DNA of 64,000 nt from Anadara kagoshimensis (GCA_021292105.1 CM037867.1:15018928-15082927), one strand, 5' to 3'. Numbered from the stretch's first letter, positions 1 through 10,282 are shown. Made by a program: numbers and translations. Notes: a model not told the origin generated them from the sequence alone.

Positions 1-135
1 TGAATTGTGCCATTTAATGACGTCATTGACACTACCGGTAGTACGTCATTAGTTGCCGTGACGCTGCTGTGGTACTGTGATGGTGGCCTGTGTCAGAACA
101 TTGTGGGCATGGTCAGTGATATGTCAATTGCAGTT
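1..135 (+). repeat. Dispersed repeat A, copy 1
   Basis: Near-identical stretches recur at about 13490-13665 and 17975-18165. All share a block with TGACACT, TACGTCATTAGTTGCC, a TGGTACCATGATGG-like core and a TGTCAATT end. No ORF and no clear terminal inverted repeat is visible. The left end is cut by the window edge. The element class is unknown. Confidence 0.7.
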
Positions 136-479
136 ATATGAGCTATAAATCTCATTGATTATGTGACTTGTGCTTATGAATATCCATGTGACATCATTTA
201 TCTAGCTGTTCTAGTGATGGAACATGTAAATTGTAAAATTAAGTAGGCAGTTTTGGGGATTGCAGGACCCCAATTAGGCTGGCCTGCAGGGGGAGAAGTG
301 GTGGTGGGGCAAAGCTCATTGAAAATCCTGGGATTTTAAAGTACAATTATGGGACGTCAGTGATACGTCAATTGCAGTTATATGAGCTATAAATTTCATT
401 GATTATGTGACTTGTGCTTATGAATATTCATGTGACATCATTTATCTAGCTGTTCTAGTGATGGAACATGTAAATTGTA
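112..479 (+). repeat. Direct duplication of a 124-bp segment
   Basis: Positions 112-235 and 356-479 are almost identical (GTCAGTGATAYGTCAATT start, AACATGTAAATTGTA end). They are separated by about 120 bp of unrelated sequence containing a GGGGGAGAAG stretch. The first copy overlaps the end of repeat A, so this is probably a local duplication of a repeat A tail. Confidence 0.85.
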
Positions 480-1726
480 GGCCACAGGGCTTTAATTTTC
501 TTTCAGGATTAAACAATCAAAACAAGATACTAGTAGTAATAGATTTAAAAATATGAAACGCAAGTAGAATCATTAAAGTCTGTAGAAATGGCAATTATGA
601 CTTCCACTGCCATGCAAATCAAAGTTATCATAATGCACTAGCACTTATTTTCAAATTTGAATGCATGACAATTGATTGAAGAAATAGCACTATGAATTTT
701 TCTTTGTTATTTACTCTTTCTTTATGTATTTTTCAAAAAGTGAAAGTATAATGCACTTTTATTTTCACAAATTTTTATGCAAGTGATGAAACTACGGCAG
801 CACATTTAGGACAATAAAGAAAAAATTTTTGCTGTGACAAAATTTTTATTCTCTGGCAAATACTTATCTGCTCAGGAAAAACAATTTGCAGAGACAAAAT
901 AATTGTTTTGCCCAGGCAAGTAATCAATTAATTAATGAATTAATTATTTGCCTTGGTAGACTTTAACTTTGCTTAGGCAAATTGTAATTTTGCTCTTGTG
1001 GAGTAATTGCTTTATCTGGTTTCTTTTGCGTCCTAAATATTCTTCTGTATGTAACGGTATAAAAGAAAATTTGTTATTTTTTCTCTTATGGTGAAATTGT
1101 TTAAATACCCACTGTTGTTATTGAGTTTAATTTATATATAAAGATAATTTATTATAATATAAAAATGTTTTTGTTAATTAAATATAATTAAATATATTTT
1201 ATAAAAAATAAACTAGTATTATGATTAGTTTTGCTTGTTGTTCAATTAATCAATCAAAATAACAAATCCATCAATCTTAAATCAAAACAGGAGAGATAAG
1301 CTATTCCAGATTTACTCCAGACCCCCTCCTTATGGATGACAATGCAATTTTAAGAAAACTTTACTGCTAAGTGGAGGGGTGGGGCAGGGGGGGGGGGGGT
1401 TCTGGATAAAAAATGGAATAATTAAATGTGCAAATCTTCCGATTCAGAAACATGTTGTTGAAAATATCATGGAAAAAAGCTAAACTAACTTAAACAGGGA
1501 TTTGTATCCAACACTTTCTTTCCATACTTCCTTGGTCTTGACTTGCTTCATAGAAGTACAGATCTGCCAAATGTTCTACAATGAGCTTAATGACGAATAA
1601 CTGAAGCTCGGCTGACAAGTGATACATGGATAGTTATTTGCCGAAAAGCTGCATGGAGATGGGTAGCAGCTGTCGATATTTAGCTAGCTAGTGACAGAGT
1701 GAACTGCTAATTGAGCACTTATTCTT
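480..1726. other. AT-rich intergenic stretch, no gene seen
   Basis: No coding exon is recognised. Around 830-1000 a loose motif (TTGCC/CTGGCAAATA, AAAATAATTGTTTTGCC) recurs several times in both orientations and looks like decayed repeat. A G-rich patch with 13 consecutive G lies at 1387-1399. Confidence 0.6.
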
Positions 1727-1995
1727 TAGCTTAGTGTTAAACTTTCGACAGTGGGAAGTCTGACCAAGACTTGAATATAAATATTTACTGTTCTTTCATC
1801 AAGCATTCGGCATCTAACATGAAAGTCACGGGGTCCGTCGAAAGAGACCTTAAAACTGATCCCCTGGCACCTGAAAGACCCTTCCTGCACATTGCCCTGA
1901 GTGCAATGCAAAGGTCAACATTTTTGCCACTTCATCTGTAGCTCGTGACATCTTAGTATAAGTTATATATAATTGACTGAGCCTCATTCAACTAA
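1727..1995 (+). repeat. Truncated tRNA-derived SINE (family 1)
   Basis: The body (CTGACCAAGACTTGAA, ACTGTTCTTTCATCAAGCA) and tail (GTAGCTCGTGACATCTTAGTATAAG, then TTGACTGAGC) match the full SINE at 2124-2455, but the tRNA-like head is missing. The copy is diverged and probably old. Confidence 0.65.
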
Positions 1996-2123
1996 TCTCT
2001 GGCCAGTTTTCCGCATTATACCATAACTCCAACTCACAGAAATTAAAATAACTTTGACTGCGGCATAAACAATCAGACTTTTTTCTCCACTGTCATTATT
2101 GCATCTTCAAAACAAAATATTAA

Positions 2124-2455
2124 CCACTACGGTAGCTCAGTTGGTAGAGTGCTCGCTCCGTAAGTGGGAGGTCGTGGGTTTGAACCCCTAACTGGTCTGC
2201 CCAAGATTTAAAAGTGGGTAGTAACTGTTCTTTCATCAAGCACTTGACATGACGAAATGAAGTCACAGTTTTTTATGGGAACTTAAAATAAACGAGGTCC
2301 CATGTCACGATGGGCATGGCACGATAAAGAACACTGCTGTATTATGCCATCAACGCAACGCATTGGCAAATTTCTACACATTCGTCTATAGCTGGCGACG
2401 TCTCGATATAAATGAAATATTCTTGACTAGGACGTTAAACATTATTACTCAGCCC
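2124..2455 (+). repeat. tRNA-derived SINE (family 1), full length
   Basis: The head has a Pol III A box (TAGCTCAGTTGGTAGAGTG) and B box (GGTCGTGGGTTTGAACCCC). A body follows, then a conserved tail (AGCTGGCGACGTCTCGATATAA, TTCTTGACTAGGACGTTAAAC). The same element recurs at 5594, 9061 and 12231. The tail style resembles molluscan SINEs, presumably shared with a partner LINE. It is not a tRNA gene, because no cloverleaf continues after the B box. Confidence 0.85.
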
Positions 2456-2839
2456 AACTGCACTCAAGAGAAATAAATGTATTAAACTAATTATACACTT
2501 GTACTTCTATTTTTCACCCAGTTCAAATTCAGCGAAGTCAACGTTTCAATTGAAACCAAGACTTTTAAAATAATATTTTCAGTTTTAAATGAAAGATATG
2601 TGGGTTGATAAGTGGGACTAGCGAACTTCCACCAGGGAAATGGGACCCGGTGCTTTAGAAGGTCGAAGCGTGTCCGCTGTCCAAAGTATCCTGCATAGCA
2701 ATTTTTTTCCGAAAAAAAACGTAGACCTAAAAATTAATTTGGTGTGGCCTAAACTCGTGAACTTCCACCCAGGAAGTCATACCAGGTGGTTGCTCCGGAA
2801 GGGCAAGCACTTCCTGTACATATGGTGTAAAAAGTTAAG

Positions 2840-3121
2840 TCTGTCCCGAGCCATTAGGCCCATCAGGCCGGAGCTTATCCCGGTTTCCGTGGCGTTAAGC
2901 GACTGAGAGTACAAGACTCTCCCCTGAATGGGACGCCGGTCCATCGCAGGGTTAACCCCCAGCATTTTGCTGGTACTCATTTATTTTTCAGCTGAGTGAA
3001 CTGGAACAACGTGAAATTAAGTGTCTTGCTCAAGGACACAACACATCGCCCGGTCCAGGGATCGAACCCACGACCTTCGAATCATGAGTCCAACGCCTTA
3101 ACCACTAGGCCACGCGCTTCC
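2840..3121 (-). repeat. tRNA-headed SINE (family 3), minus strand
   Basis: Read on the minus strand, the head starts near 3121 with a GTGGCCTAGTGGTTAAGGCG A-box-like segment and a GGTTCGATCCC B box. It is followed by TTGTGTCCTTGAGCAAGACA and an ACCCTGCGATGGACCGGCG-like body. The right end of the element (near 2840) is uncertain. Confidence 0.65.
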
Positions 3122-3200
3122 ACTGTACACTGGATACAATATACAAATACATACCAGTCCATGTCAAAATACTAAGACGTGAAGTAAGGCCGGATGCTCT

Positions 3201-3400
3201 GGCCCCAGTTTCACAATCATTCCTCAGCCAAGATTTTCCAGAACTTAAATCTTGCAAAATTTTAAACCGGTATAATTTTGTTAACTTTCAAGGTATTCAT
3301 GAATTTAAAGTGTCATGATTACTTCAATATTAAAACATTTGCATTAGTAGTTCCAAAAACAGCTAAAATGAAGTTAAGGAAAGATTGTGAAAACGGGACC
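3201..3400. mobile_element. MITE of the GGCCCC-TTTCACAATCATTCC family, decayed copy
   Basis: It starts GGCCCCAGTTTCACAATCAT and ends with the inverted complement (AAAGATTGTGAAAACGGGACC). The interior matches the better-preserved copy at 6258-6520, for example CTTAAAT..TTGCAAA and AACATTTGCATTAG. It has no coding capacity. Base changes in both ends show that it is old. Confidence 0.75.
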
Positions 3401-3799
3401 TGCTGGAATCTTAACATTTGGTAAGGCATGCAGTACAAATATAACATAGCATAACATAGCTGTTCAAAGCTGAAGCAGCACAACGGATAGCAGTAAAATA
3501 GCAGAACTGGAGCAACACAAAAAGCATTGATTTAAATAAATATAAAAAAATTAATGAAATGAAATAAAAAGTATAGAGTTAATAAAAATAGTTAAATAAT
3601 AATATGAAGTAAATAAAAATTTGCAAATGACTAAGACTTGAATGTTGCATCTATGCACTATGACAGGCAGAGCAGTGGCACGAGTCACCAGATCAATGAT
3701 TTATATGGCTTTTGAAATTATTCAGTGTGTTTTCCTTTCTAAGGTGGTCTGGTAACTGGTCCACAGTTTTGCACTCTCATAGCGCATTTAATTTAATCC

Positions 3800-4131
3800 G
3801 TGCCTGCTTGTTCGAACTTATGGTATTTCTGCTCTGTGTACCTGAATGATATTAAAAAATTTTATGAGATCTTGGAGGTAAAGAGGGGTATTTTTGGAGA
3901 TAATTTTGAAAACTTCTATTGTCATTGTTCTGATGCGTCCTGGTTAAAATCAGAGAGCTTGTTCTGGTATTTTTTCAAGTTGTTTGTGTTATGTTGACTG
4001 CAGACACGCCAGGTAACTGGACAGTAGTTAAAGTTAGAGAGTATGAAAGATTGATAAATTGTTAGTCTTCCAAGTGTGTTTTTGTGCTTTATACGAAAAA
4101 AGTAGCTGACTTTAATTATGAGCGATCTCAA
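3800..4131 (-). pseudogene. Non-LTR retrotransposon ORF2 fragment (end of RT domain)
   Basis: On the minus strand, residues TIYQSFILSNFNYCPVTW and a following LKKYQNK-like stretch match the conserved region at the end of reverse transcriptase in jockey/CR1-like LINEs. Downstream, after a stop, a segment reading EVFKI..NTPLYLQDL continues the same family pattern in another frame. Stops and frame changes make it a dead fragment. No endonuclease or RT catalytic region was found nearby. Confidence 0.75.
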
Positions 4132-4283
4132 GATAGACTATCCTAACGGTTAGTACATGTACTTATCCAATGTTGAATAAGTAAATGAATGCTGAATAAA
4201 TAATGTAAATTGGGTGTGAAAATATGTGTACTTATATTTATTTGATATTAAAAACAAATTAATCAAAATATAATTGAAATTTT

Positions 4284-4306
4284 AAAAAAAGAAAAAAAAA
4301 AAAAAA
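4284..4306 (-). terminator. Pol III T-run terminator of the 7SL RNA gene
   Basis: On the minus strand, 15 consecutive T are followed by C and seven more T, directly after the end of the SRP RNA homology. Four or more T on the non-template strand is the standard Pol III stop signal. Confidence 0.85.
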
Positions 4307-4600
4307 GAATTGGGTCCGATTATATTGGACAGGCTGCCAACCGGTGCCTACTCACAGGCGCGATCCCACTACTGCTCAACACGGGAACTTTTGCCTGTTG
4401 CGTTTCCGCCCTGGGCCGGTACGTTCCTCCCTAGACAACCTGGTCACACTAGGCTCCCCCGATGTGACCATATTGATGCTGAGCTTAGTGCGGACGCCCG
4501 CTCTACGCAGACAGTCGGAAGGCAGAACTCCCACCCTCAAACCATCTCCCAACTCCGACCTCCAGGTAGCTGGATTACAGGAGCACGCCACAACTCCCAG
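4303..4600 (-). ncRNA. 7SL RNA of the signal recognition particle
   Basis: The minus strand reads as a metazoan SRP RNA from end to end. The 5' Alu domain carries GTGGCGTGCTCCTGTAATCC and CAGCTAC, followed by TTTGAGG..GGGAGTTCTG. The S domain has GTCCGCACTAAGCTCAGCAT, then CAATATGGT (helix 6), ACCGGCCCAGG, the GGAAAC tetraloop of helix 8, CCCGTGTTGAGCAGTAGTGG and GATCGCGCCTGTGAGTAGGC. The length, about 298 nt, fits the usual near-300-nt RNA. The transcript scaffolds SRP proteins and pauses ribosomes carrying signal peptides. It ends in a 15-T run, as expected for Pol III. No A tail or clear target duplication suggests a retrocopy, so a functional gene is more likely than a pseudogene. The 5' end is placed by comparison with the human RNA from memory and could be off by a few bases. 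Confidence 0.9.
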
Positions 4601-5164
4601 TCGATAGATTTGTGGTTTGAACAACTAATTGAAGCTAATAGTATACTCTAATTTTTTTTAAATTTAACATTTAACATTTTTTCAAATTAATTATAAAATT
4701 TTATATTCACAACTTTCATAAAATATTTTTAAATATTTAAAAAAAACCAATTTAATTTTACTCAATATGGCTATAACGCGACATCTATCGGTAAATATTG
4801 CAAATCGTATCGTGTCCACTTGATCGCCTTTGGCCATCTGTTGTTTCTCTGACATAATTATGATGGATATTATGCATGTAATATGGTCATAGCCAAGTGA
4901 AATAGGTTTTAAATATATGCTCTTGGCGTTATCGATCACACAACGCAGCATTGGATACAACATAAATAAATAATTTTAGCCGCAAAAATAAATAAATAAA
5001 TTTTAGTTGCAAAATAAATGAATAATAAATAAATTTTACTGAAAAACGTGTACATGGTAACAGCCAACGAAACCCAAAAAGTTAATGAAATAAAAAAACG
5101 AACAAGATCACGGTGGTTATAATCCTGAAACCCCGTATTTTATTTCCATATATTACGCGGTCGA
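4601..5164. other. 5' flank of the 7SL gene and AT-rich intergenic DNA
   Basis: On the minus strand a TATA-like GAGTATACTATTAG lies about 35-45 bases upstream of the inferred RNA start and could help Pol III recruitment. The rest is AT-rich with AAATAAATAAAT tracts (4960-5035). No other gene is seen. Confidence 0.4.
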
Positions 5165-5505
5165 TTTTCATTTTCCTCAGAGTAAACTGATACATGTTGG
5201 TCGCTACACTTTCCGTAAAAGAGAATATAATATTACGTCAGTTTTAAGTTCCGTCAGAGTAAAATGATAAATGTTGGTCGCTACACTTTCCGTAAAAGAG
5301 AATATAACATTACGTCAGTTTTCAGGTCCGTCAGAGTAAAATGATACATGTTAGTCGCCACACTTTCCGTAAAAGAGAACGTAAAGTTGAATTTCCGTGA
5401 AAATATTTCGTTGGTTTTCATTTCCGTGAGAGTAAAATAATACATGTTGGTAGTTACGCTTTCCGTCAAAGAGAACGTCATCATCATCATCATCATCATC
5501 ATCAT
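5165..5505. repeat. About 78-bp tandem repeat plus (CAT)n microsatellite
   Basis: The motif CTTTCCGTAAAAGAGAA recurs at about 5209, 5287 and 5364 (spacing 77-78 bp), with a diverged fourth copy near 5460. Shared internal words are CAGAGTAAAATGATA and ATGTTGGTCGC. The array runs into nine or more CAT triplets at 5478-5505. Confidence 0.85.
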
Positions 5506-5593
5506 TAATTAATCAATCAAGGTTTCCAACGTGAGGGTATAGGAAAATAACATTTGTTATGAGAACTTATGATTATAAACCTTACTTTCGGTG

Positions 5594-5922
5594 AGATGAG
5601 TTGAGTAATAGTGATTATATTTCACTTATATCGAGACGTCGCCAGCTATAGGCGAAGGTTCAGAAATTTGCCTGTGTGTTGCGCTGATGGCATAATACAG
5701 CAGGGATCTTTATCGTGCCACGCCTACCATGACATGGGACCTCGTTTATTTTAAGTTCCCATCCGAAAGAACCGTGACTTTCATTTCGTAATATAACGAG
5801 TGCTTGGTGAAAGAACAGTCACTACCCACTTTCAAGTCTTGGTTCAGGCTCGGTCGAGGTTCGAACCCAAGACCTCCCACTTACGGAGCGAACACTCTAC
5901 CAACTGAGCTACCGCAGTGGTC
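5594..5922 (-). repeat. tRNA-derived SINE (family 1), minus strand, with target duplication
   Basis: A full copy reads right to left: head with GGTAGCTCAGTTGGTAGAGT-type A box, B box GGTTCGAACC, body and the GACGTCTCGATATAAG tail. Flanks TACTTTCGGTGAG (5583-5595) and TACTTTGGATGAG (5924-5936) form an imperfect 13-bp target-site duplication. Confidence 0.85.
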
Positions 5923-6166
5923 CTACTTTGGATGAGCATTATATTTAATGACAAAATAATGCCCAATTTCTTGTCAAATGCATTGTGCACGTTTGAAAAA
6001 TAAATCTTTCCTTTCATATAAATGTTTATTACACATGAGAGGTAGGTGTAGCTATCTAAACATGAGTTGTTTACCCATCCGGAGCTCCCGGTTTCACTGT
6101 ACGTGTTTCACTTAAATTGCCAGTTTCAATCTTTTTACTATGATTCGGACATGGATTTATATGCAG

Positions 6167-6236
6167 TCAAACCTGTCTATAAAGGCCACCCAAGGGAACC
6201 AATAGAAGTGGTCTTTATATAGTATACAGGTTCAAA
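6167..6236. repeat. Short fold-back element
   Basis: GTCAAACCTGTCTATAAAGG and CCAC are answered by the inverse complement in GTGGTCTTTATATAGTATAC followed by AGGTTC. The result is a hairpin of about 70 bp. Confidence 0.6.
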
Positions 6237-6257
6237 TAATATGAATAAGAACAAGCA

Positions 6258-6520
6258 GGCCCCGGTTTCACAATCATTCCTTAGCTAAGATTTTCCTTAA
6301 CTTAAATTTTGCAAACTAAGTTTCAATCCTCTATAATTTTCTTAATTTTGAAGATATTAAGTAATTTAAGATCTCAATCATAAGATCACTTCTAGATTAA
6401 AACATTTGCATTTAGTTTTGACAAAAATATCCATCAGTAGTTCCAGAAACAGATTACCAAAATTTGCTAAGTTTAAGTTAAGGAAAATCTTAGCTAAGGA
6501 ATGATTGTGAAACCGGGGCC
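6258..6520. mobile_element. MITE with about 49-bp terminal inverted repeats
   Basis: The left end GGCCCCGGTTTCACAATCAT, then TCCTTAGCTAAGATTTTCCT and TAACTTAAA, is matched almost perfectly by the inverted right end finishing GTGAAACCGGGGCC. Total length is 263 bp with no ORF. A second, decayed copy is at 3201-3400. The target duplication is short or unclear (flanks AAGCA and AGGTGG). The superfamily was not determined. Confidence 0.85.
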
Positions 6521-6789
6521 AGGTGGTCCTTATATAAATGCAAAACTATTGTGTGTACGAAACAATTTTTATGGTGTTGAGGCAGTCAGTTCTGGGATGA
6601 TCGAGTAACCGAACAAAAATGATCACAGACCTTTGGCAAGCAAACAGGCAAACTTGCTCTGCCATACAACTGCCATAGTGTGGAATATAGGTAAGTTTGT
6701 GTTCTTACATGCGTAAACTCCAACACGATGGAATCTAGGGAAAACCAGCAGATGGTCAAGTTTAAATATTCTTAACCATCCTCACACAT

Positions 6790-7350
6790 CAATGTCGCAT
6801 TTGTCAATGGAGAAGAGTCAGACATCAGCAATATAAAATCAAGAGTTTCCCAAAGTTAAGTTCTAAGTCCCTGCCTCTTCCTCTTCTACATTAACGACAT
6901 GCCTGAATCTCTCAACCACGTTGTTAAATTATTCGCCGACAACATTATCGCCTACCTTACCACTCAATTTAAATCTACAAGTCAACTTCGTATCTCAACT
7001 GGGGAACTCGCATATTCAACATCTGCAACAAGACCAATATAACCCTGTGTTTCTTTCAACCGGGAATCCAAAGCAATCGAAGGACAAAAAAAACTAGCCC
7101 AACCATAGCTTGATTACTTGTCAACAGTATCAAAAAGGCATATCAAAACACTCAGAAAAGGGTGCATGATATCGGCACAGATCAAGCTTTTAAAGATGAG
7201 ATGCTAGAAGACCTACGTTTAAAGACTCTAAACAGAAAACGCCGCCAAAGAATCATGGTTCATAATATTGTATTTCACGTGGCAGACCATATATTGAGGG
7301 AAATTCCTCAAAAACCTACCAAAACACCTCGTACATAAACAGCATACCTT
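6790..7350 (+). pseudogene. Non-LTR retrotransposon reverse transcriptase remnant
   Basis: From 6794 the plus strand reads VNGEESDISNIKSRVSQS, a stop, then VLSPCLFLFYINDMPESL and a FADN stretch. This is the GVPQGSVLGPLLFLIYINDL...FADD region of LINE reverse transcriptases, with the second catalytic Asp changed to Asn and an in-frame stop. Around 7200 an LEDLRLKTLNRKRRQRIM stretch matches the later part of the same ORF family in another frame. It is dead and has large internal losses. Confidence 0.8.
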
Positions 7351-7444
7351 TGCCATTCCGTCAGCAAGTAATAAGGGGGACACTCTTCTGTAACACCGGG
7401 AATAAGGCCGATTGATTGGTTAGGATTGAACGTCCCCGTCAACA

Positions 7445-7655
7445 ACATTAAATGTCGGGGTCTGACCAAGACATGAAGTGGCTATTCAAGCTTTCGCCAA
7501 GTATTCGGAATTTAGAAATGAACGTCTCGGGAAGAGATCTTAATAAACGATGCCCCGTGTCACGACTGGCGTGGCACGTTGAAGGAAACTCCGAGCACAT
7601 TGCCCTAGAGTTGGTGACGTCTCGATATAAATCAAAATTATTTCTGATTATGTAC
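7445..7655 (+). repeat. 5'-truncated family 1 SINE
   Basis: It starts at the GTCTGACCAAGAC body boundary and includes the CACGACTGGCGTGGCACG and GTGACGTCTCGATATAAATC segments of family 1. The tRNA-like head is absent. Confidence 0.7.
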
Positions 7656-7789
7656 TTTTTTTTTTACAGGTATCACTAATATTTCATGTTTGTTTACTTG
7701 ATTCAGATGTTGGCATTCTACTGCGAACCTTAGCTTAATTAATGAAACTTTTTATAATTATTTTATTTTCTTTTGTTTAATTATAATTT

Positions 7790-7853
7790 ATTCTATTTTA
7801 TTTTATTTTATTTTATTTTATTTTATTTTATTTTATTTTATTTTATTTTATTT
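7790..7853 (+). repeat. (TTTTA)n microsatellite
   Basis: About twelve uninterrupted copies of TTTTA are present. Confidence 0.95.
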
Positions 7854-8149
7854 TTAAAATGTTTGCACACACAAATTTTAAGTTTTTGATAATCCTAGAT
7901 TTGTGTCAATAATTTAATTAGTAAATTAATTCAGTATTCTATTTGATTTGCGGCTTATTACATGTCAAACTCTTTTGAAAATCAGATTATAAGCTTTGAA
8001 AGAAACCAAAAGCATTATTAAAACGACGGATATGTCCTTTAGGGCTCAAAGCTCAGTTAAACCAGTTTCTTAGTGCCTTAGGGTGTGCCATCTAACACAA
8101 GGATGTAAGAAAGGGAACAAGCATACGTTTAATCAACCAATCAGATTTC

Positions 8150-8200
8150 GCGAAACAGACAAATGCGTATAGTCCTTTTGACACGAGTCACTTCCGTGTT
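8150..8200 (+). promoter_or_regulatory. SEC61G: Probable SEC61G core promoter region
   Basis: This is inferred from its place just upstream of the presumed first exon. An ACTTCCG word at 8190-8196 fits an ETS-type site, common at housekeeping promoters. A CCAATCAG on the plus strand near 8137-8144 could serve as a CCAAT box. The transcription start is not defined. Confidence 0.35.
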
Positions 8201-8245
8201 TAGTCCAATTTTACACGTAGCACAGAACGCCACCAAAAATAACAG
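8200..8245 (+). other. SEC61G: Presumed 5'-UTR exon 1 of SEC61G
   Basis: AACAG|GTAAAG gives a good donor at 8245/8246. The coding exon starts only two bases before the ATG (TTTTTAG|AC ATG), which requires an upstream non-coding exon. Vertebrate SEC61G also starts translation in exon 2, from memory. The left border is a guess. Confidence 0.5.
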
Positions 8246-8387
8246 GTAAAGTATTTAAATTCAGTTTTTAACAAAAGTTTATTTAAATGAAGAGTTAAGA
8301 TAATCCATTTTCTAATTATTGTACTCCAAAGGTCCCAACAAATCATGTTTAATTATCAGATAAATGTAATTTCAACGGTTTGTGAAA

Positions 8388-8414
8388 GGGGGGGGGGGGG
8401 GGGGGGGGGGGGGG
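8388..8414 (+). repeat. Poly-G tract (27 G)
   Basis: An uninterrupted G run on the SEC61G coding strand begins 143 bases after the presumed exon 1 donor. It can form G-quadruplexes in DNA or nascent RNA. Its exact length is likely polymorphic and error-prone in assembly. Confidence 0.95.
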
Positions 8415-9060
8415 TATTCACTTGTCGACGTGTACAAGATACATATTTAAAATGTTGAATATTTTAAGTCTTTATGTTTTTGATTGGAAGATGTAAATAA
8501 ATTCATATTCGATTAAAGTCTAAGATTGGTTTAATCATGAAAAAATATGATATATAGAAATTAGATTCTGTTTCATATTTTGTCAAAATATAAATTTGGA
8601 TAGAAGTCACATAGATCTAATAATTTCTAATTTCATAAAATGTACTTTAGTTTATTTTATGAGTTGTGTCACAGGTAATACTTCCTCCAGTAACATGTTG
8701 AAAGTAAAATGTTTTGATTTTTTTTCACACAAATGTTCATATGGCTTAATTCTATAATTTTTAGACTTTTTCATTCAAAATTCAAAATTTAGTGGAAGGT
8801 ACAAATGGAAGTCTTTCTTTGTAACATTGATAAGAAAAAATGTTCAATTTGTTTGGTGCCGAGTTGTCCGAGACCGGACATTTATTTTGGTTTTACAAAA
8901 GAGCTGGTTCTTTCCCTGAGTTAACACTGCCAAATGATGATTCTGCTTTAAATGTCTTTATACTCTTACAATTAAGATGTCTATAGTATAGCGGCATTTT
9001 ATCATATATGACACTTGTATATATCTGGTGTTTTCTATTATAAAATCCAATTGCACCAAA

Positions 9061-9402
9061 TACCACTTCGATAGCTCAGTTGGTAGAGTGCTCACCATGT
9101 AAGAGGAAAGGTTGTGGGTTCGAACCCCAACTGGGTCTGACCCAAGACTTTCAAGTAGGTAGTGATTGTTCTTTCTCCAAGCACTCAGCGTTATGATATG
9201 AAAGTAATGGATTGGAACTTAAAATAAACCAGGTCCCTTGTCATGGTAGGTTTGGCACGATAAATTCAAAGAACCCTGCTGTAAGATACCATAAGTGCAA
9301 AGCACAGGCAAAATTCCTGCGTCTTTGTCAATAGCTGACGACGTCTCCATATAGGTGAAATATTCTTGACTCGGATGTTAAACACCATTACTCAACTCAA
9401 CT
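9061..9402 (+). repeat. tRNA-derived SINE (family 1) with clear target duplication
   Basis: Full head (GATAGCTCAGTTGGTAGAGT; GGTTGTGGGTTCGAACCCC), body and tail (GACGACGTCTCCATATAGGT; TTCTTGACTCGGATGTTAAA). It is flanked by CCAATTGCACCAAA (9047-9060) and CCAATTCCATCAAA (9403-9416), a 14-bp duplication with two mismatches. It sits in SEC61G intron 1. Confidence 0.9.
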
Positions 9403-9466
9403 CCAATTCCATCAAATTCTTTTTGTTTGTATCAGAGATTCAGACATTGGTTAAGTTACCTGTATG

Positions 9467-10282
9467 CAGGGCTCTACATTAACTTTTTTTGCTACTTGTC
9501 CTGTCGGACAAGTGAATATAAAATGCACTTGTCCCAACAGAATATTCACTTGTCCGACAATCAGAAATAAAATTTATTTTATTTTGATATCTTAGTGTTT
9601 ATATTGCTTACTTTTCTGTGTGTTTTTTTTCGCCTCTGTTTTCTGTTTTTTGGTTGAGGTGGGGCCGGTAAACCCAAACTTGGTCAGATCCATGATGAAC
9701 CAGATCGCATTGCATCATGTTGTTAACGTAACTTGTCTTTAAAAACGTTTGACACAAGTGTATCATATTGTCGTTAATTACAAGCGTTTCAATGATTTTG
9801 AATATTAAGTGATTCTATTAAGGTGGGATTTACCAGCACCTACCTAAAAGTGCAATGTCAATGTTTTGGTCAATATTTCAAAAAATATAAAAAATTATAG
9901 AAAATCTAATTAGAATTAAGTATAAATATTCATGCCCGATAAGTGTACAAAATTTTATTAAAAAATATTGCTTCTTTCTTGAGATATCTTCATTTATAGT
10001 GCGGGTACGGCAGTGCGGGTTACACTTTTAGGTAGGTGCCGGATTTACCTAGAGAAACAAGAAGAAACTCTATGTTTTACAAGCGCATGTGAAGCAGATT
10101 ACGAAAGTTGGAATTGCCGAAAGGAGGACTGGCGATCTTTTCCATCGATTCTTTTCAAATTAAAATTTATTCACTTTAAATTTTAACATGTCCCGTCGGG
10201 CAAGTAACATGGCTGTTGAACTTGTCCGACGGCACTTTTGACTGGTACCGGACAATCGGACAAACGTTAATGTCGAGCCCTG
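9467..10282. mobile_element. Non-autonomous DNA element, CAGGGCTC termini
   Basis: The ends are CAGGGCTCTACATTAAC and, inverted, CAGGGCTCGACATTAACG. Flanks GTATG (9462-9466 and 10283-10287) make a 5-bp duplication. Subterminal CTTGTCCGACGG / CACTTGTCCGAC words recur in both orientations. It is 816 bp long including a younger 206-bp insertion. No transposase is visible. CAGGG ends suggest a hAT-like element, but a 5-bp duplication does not fit that, so the superfamily is open. Confidence 0.8.
9835..10040. mobile_element. Nested MITE with 9-bp target duplication
   Basis: Terminal inverted repeats are GCACCTACCTAAAAGTG and CACTTTTAGGTAGGTGC. Exact 9-bp flanks GGATTTACC lie at 9826-9834 and 10041-10049. 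The duplication length points to Mutator-like transposition. It lies inside the element at 9467-10282, so it inserted later. Confidence 0.85.

Noticed and set aside
2124..2200. tRNA gene calls at the SINE heads (2124, 5920, 9061, 12231, 38336)
   Set aside because: A and B boxes are present but no complete cloverleaf. Each is followed by the same SINE body and tail.
4310..4651. Open frames on both strands across 4310-4651
   Set aside because: They overlap the 7SL RNA, whose conserved stems and T-run end explain the higher GC content. No protein domain is present.
5281..5505. Minus-strand frame starting with a run of Met
   Set aside because: The Met run is the CAT microsatellite and the rest is the 78-bp tandem repeat.
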